DNA of 64,000 bases. Source: an uncultured Eubacteriales bacterium. GTDB taxonomy: Bacteria > Bacillota > Clostridia > Oscillospirales > Oscillospiraceae. The notes under the pieces are model-generated. The model was not told where the DNA came from. It worked only from the letters and a program-made list of their open reading frames with translations, and ran no database searches. Of the stretch, positions 61,835 through 64,000 are shown in pieces. Position 1 is the stretch's first letter. Every line of letters starts with the position of its first letter. Location of the stretch: positions 1 to 64,000 of the forward strand of contig CAKTLJ010000007.1 in NCBI GenBank assembly GCA_934572535.1, given 5' to 3'. A program made the position numbers and the translations under genes.

Positions 61835-62653
61835 ATGGCATTTACCAAGCAAACCAAGGGCGGCGTGGTCTTCCACACCGCCGACGCCCTCTCCGCCGCC
61901 GGGGGCATCGCCCACGGCTTCGCCACCCGGCTGGGGGGCGTGAGCACCGGGCCCTGCGCCCAGCTGAACCTGGGCCTGACCCGCCACGACAGGCCCGAGG
62001 CCGTCCGGGAGAACTACGCCCGCTTCTGCGCCGCCGTGGGGACCGACGCGGGCAGCCTGGTCATGACCCATCAGGTCCACCAGGACACCGTCCGGCAGGC
62101 CCGGCGCGCCGACGTGCTGGCCGACCTCTTCGACCCCATCCCCTACGAGGCCGACGGCCTGGTCACCAACGAGCCGGGCCTGTGCCTGACCATCTACTAC
62201 GCCGACTGCATCCCGGTCCTGCTCTATGACCCGGTGCAGAAGGCCATCGCCGCCGTCCACTCCGGCTGGCGCGGGACCGCCCTGGGCATCGTCCCCAAGG
62301 CCGTGCGCGAGCTGACCGAGCGCTACGGCAGCCGCCCGGAGGACCTCCTGGCCGCCATCGGCCCGGGCATCGGGCCCTGCTGCTTCGAGACGCACGACGA
62401 CGTGCCCACCGCCATGGCCGCCCAGCTGGGGGAGGGCGTCCTGGCCTACATCACCGCCCTCGAAACGCCCGGGAAGTTCTCCGTGGACCTCAAGGGCGTG
62501 CTCACCTGGCAGCTGGCCGCCGCCGGGCTATCCCCCCACCACGTAGAGGTCCTGCGCCAATGCACCGGCTGTCACCCGGCGCTTTGGTGGTCCCACCGGA
62601 AGCTGGGCGACCGGCGGGGCAATCAGGCCGCCATGATCCAGCTCATCCCCTGA
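61835..62653 (+). CDS. pgeF: PgeF/YfiH-family peptidoglycan editing factor / purine nucleoside phosphorylase-like protein
   Basis: 272 residues from ATG 61835 (GCGAGGTG upstream), 46 bases after secA. The zinc and active-site residues of the YfiH fold are visible: GFATRLGGVSTGPCAQLNLG, MTHQVHQDTV (His), TIYYADCIPVLLYDP (Cys), AAVHSGWRGTALGIV (His), and GPGIGPCCFETHDDV. This family was first called multicopper polyphenol oxidase. It is now linked to removal of wrongly incorporated serine from peptidoglycan precursors and to purine nucleoside phosphorolysis. A role tied to wall synthesis fits the M23 peptidase next door. Confidence 0.88.
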   Translation: MAFTKQTKGGVVFHTADALSAAGGIAHGFATRLGGVSTGPCAQLNLGLTRHDRPEAVRENYARFCAAVGTDAGSLVMTHQVHQDTVRQARRADVLADLFDPIPYEADGLVTNEPGLCLTIYYADCIPVLLYDPVQKAIAAVHSGWRGTALGIVPKAVRELTERYGSRPEDLLAAIGPGIGPCCFETHDDVPTAMAAQLGEGVLAYITALETPGKFSVDLKGVLTWQLAAAGLSPHHVEVLRQCTGCHPALWWSHRKLGDRRGNQAAMIQLIP

Positions 62654-62692
62654 ACCCCATCCCTATGTGTCAAAAGAAGGAGGCATGTTCCC

Positions 62693-64000
62693 GTGCGCGG
62701 CGCGTCCCGATCCACTCGCAACGCAGACCGTAAGAACCGGTTCGTGCGCTTCCGCCAAAGGCGGGAGGCCCAAAGCGTTCTTCATCCCATCCGAACCAAC
62801 CTGCCCTTTCTGGGCGTGACGGCGGTGGTCCTGTCCGGGGCCATCCTGGTCTCCTCCTGTACCCTGTGCTACGCCGTGGACGCCCAGGGGCAGCCTGTGA
62901 CCTACTTCCAGGGGGAGGAGACCTACCTCCAGGCCGTCTCCCAGGCCGAGGCCCGCACCTCCAAGATCCTGGACACCGACTACGCCTTCACCGAGGAGCT
63001 CACCGTCCGCACCACCCTGGCCCCCAAGGACCGCCTGGAGTCCGCCGCCCAGATGGCCGACTCCTTCATGGAGATCATCCCGGAGCTGGAGCACGTCTAC
63101 ACCCTCTGGGTGGACGGCGTGATGGTCGGCGCGGTCCGCTCCTCCGACGAGATCAACCAGGCCATGGCCCTGGTGAAGGAGAAATACGCCACCCCCGAGA
63201 CCCTGTCCATCCGGGTGGACAGCCAGGTGAACCTGCGCTATGAGTACGTCGCCTCCGACACCGGCGTGCTCACCGCCGAGCAGCTGGCCGCCCTCCTGCT
63301 GGAGGAGTCCACCCGCGCCCTGCCCTACACCGTCCAGGAGGGCGACACCCTGGAGACCCTCCTCGACCGCTTCGGCATGACCCAGGAGCGGCTCCAGGAA
63401 CTCAACCCCGACGTGGACCTCTCCGCCCACGTCACCGCCATGGGCATCGAGTTCACCGGCGAGGAGGAGGCCTTCTCCGACCTGGCCGAGATCTGGGCCG
63501 CCGAGTTCGGCACGCCCCTGGAGGCCGGGCTGGCGCTGACCGTTGAGCAGACCTGCCCCCGCCTGGTGGTCTCCACCGTGGAGGAGCAGTCCCTCACCCG
63601 GCCCGTGACCCCCACGGTCCAGACCGAGCCGGACGCCACCATGTTCACCGGCGAGCAGCGCGTCGTCCAGGAGGGCACCGCCGGGGAGGAGGCCGTCCTC
63701 GCCCGGGTGGTCAAGCGCTGCGGCGTCCCCGTGGCCAGCACCGACCTGAGCGCCGTGACCACCGCCGAGGCCACGCCCCTCGTCGTGGCCACCGGCACCC
63801 AGCCCAAGCCCCAGCTGCCCGACGGCTGCCTCTTCCTCTGGCCCGTTCGCGGCCCCATCACCTCGGACTACGGCTACCGCTTCATCTTCGGGGAGACCAA
63901 CTTCCACCGGGGCGTGGACATCGCCGCCCCCGCCGGGACCGCCATCAACGCCGCGGCCGACGGCGTGGTCACCTTCGCCGGGGAGCGGGGGACCTATGGC
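62693..64000 (+). CDS. LysM and M23-family peptidoglycan endopeptidase (C-terminus cut by window end)
   Basis: GTG 62693 follows AAGAAGGAGG and the frame stays open for 436 codons to the window end. A basic cytoplasmic start (about 45 residues) precedes one membrane segment (LPFLGVTAVVLSGAILVSSC). Two repeat-like regions (residues about 70-195) follow. Next is a LysM domain (YTVQEGDTLETLLDRFGMTQ, ERLQELNPDV), a second copy-like segment, a G5-like stretch, and the start of the M23 domain (SDYGYRFIFGETNFHRGVDI, AAPAGTAINAAADG). The His-x-x-x-Asp zinc pair is present (HRGVD). The remaining catalytic HxH is off the window. It should cleave cross-links in the wall. Confidence 0.88.
   Translation, partial: MRGASRSTRNADRKNRFVRFRQRREAQSVLHPIRTNLPFLGVTAVVLSGAILVSSCTLCYAVDAQGQPVTYFQGEETYLQAVSQAEARTSKILDTDYAFTEELTVRTTLAPKDRLESAAQMADSFMEIIPELEHVYTLWVDGVMVGAVRSSDEINQAMALVKEKYATPETLSIRVDSQVNLRYEYVASDTGVLTAEQLAALLLEESTRALPYTVQEGDTLETLLDRFGMTQERLQELNPDVDLSAHVTAMGIEFTGEEEAFSDLAEIWAAEFGTPLEAGLALTVEQTCPRLVVSTVEEQSLTRPVTPTVQTEPDATMFTGEQRVVQEGTAGEEAVLARVVKRCGVPVASTDLSAVTTAEATPLVVATGTQPKPQLPDGCLFLWPVRGPITSDYGYRFIFGETNFHRGVDIAAPAGTAINAAADGVVTFAGERGTYG

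Noticed and set aside
62663..63907. 414-codon minus-strand frame at the window end
   Set aside because: The plus-strand frame encodes membrane, LysM and M23 features, whereas the minus-strand frame is a His/Gly/Val-rich shadow.

Overview
The window looks like chromosome from a high-G+C, spore-forming Clostridia of the Oscillospiraceae type (Flavonifractor/Pseudoflavonifractor-like). The evidence is a spoIIE gene, strong AGGAGG ribosome binding sites, T-box leaders, a Firmicutes-style short HisG plus HisZ, a lipoteichoic-acid-synthase-like protein and SecA with a SEC-C tail. Genus assignment is inference. Most of the window is G+C-rich housekeeping DNA. Several stretches are visibly A+T-richer: 1-2.6 kb, 28.7-29.1 kb, 31.9-33.05 kb and the rhuM-like gene near 55 kb.

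Layout. 1-4.1 kb is an accessory block of secreted or membrane proteins ending in an ECF sigma/anti-sigma pair. 4.2-9.4 kb holds a stand-alone shikimate kinase, spoIIE, an HD protein and a small sigma-like gene. 9.4-9.7 kb carries tRNA-Thr and tRNA-Tyr with their own promoter and terminator. 9.9-18.3 kb is a minus-strand operon aroF-tyrA-aroB-aroA-aroC-pheA-aroE/K-aroQ. It is preceded by a promoter, a 24-residue leader peptide rich in Tyr and Phe, and an intrinsic terminator, which is a classic attenuator design. 19.4-24.3 kb is leuA-leuC-leuD-leuB behind a T-box. Just downstream is a 27-residue holin-like toxin gene with a convergent antisense RNA (type I toxin-antitoxin). 24.8-31.7 kb has a MaoC-like protein, a patatin, ComM, a DUF559 protein, ThiI and CinA. 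31.8-33.1 kb is an A+T-rich island bounded on both sides by copies of the hisIE 3' end. 33.1-40.8 kb is the his operon hisZ-G-D-C-B-H-A-F-IE on the minus strand, with a palindrome over its promoter.

41-43.4 kb encodes a zinc-ribbon, one-membrane-segment protein with heptapeptide repeats and two Ig-like domains. 43.6-45.6 kb is a YtrA-type GntR regulator with an ABC exporter. 45.6-48.5 kb is metN-metI-metQ behind a second T-box (probable Met). Then follow a MATE transporter, a beta-carbonic anhydrase, a cation-diffusion-facilitator gene behind a probable NiCo riboswitch, a coiled-coil protein, an LtaS-like enzyme, a RhuM-like protein, an RlmD-type methyltransferase, an amidase lipoprotein, secA, a PgeF-family protein and an incomplete LysM/M23 peptidase running off the end.

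The common theme is amino-acid supply. Chorismate/Phe/Tyr, Leu, His and Met-uptake genes each sit behind a different regulatory device: peptide attenuator, T-box, palindromic operator and T-box respectively. Two families of structured intergenic repeats are scattered between the genes.
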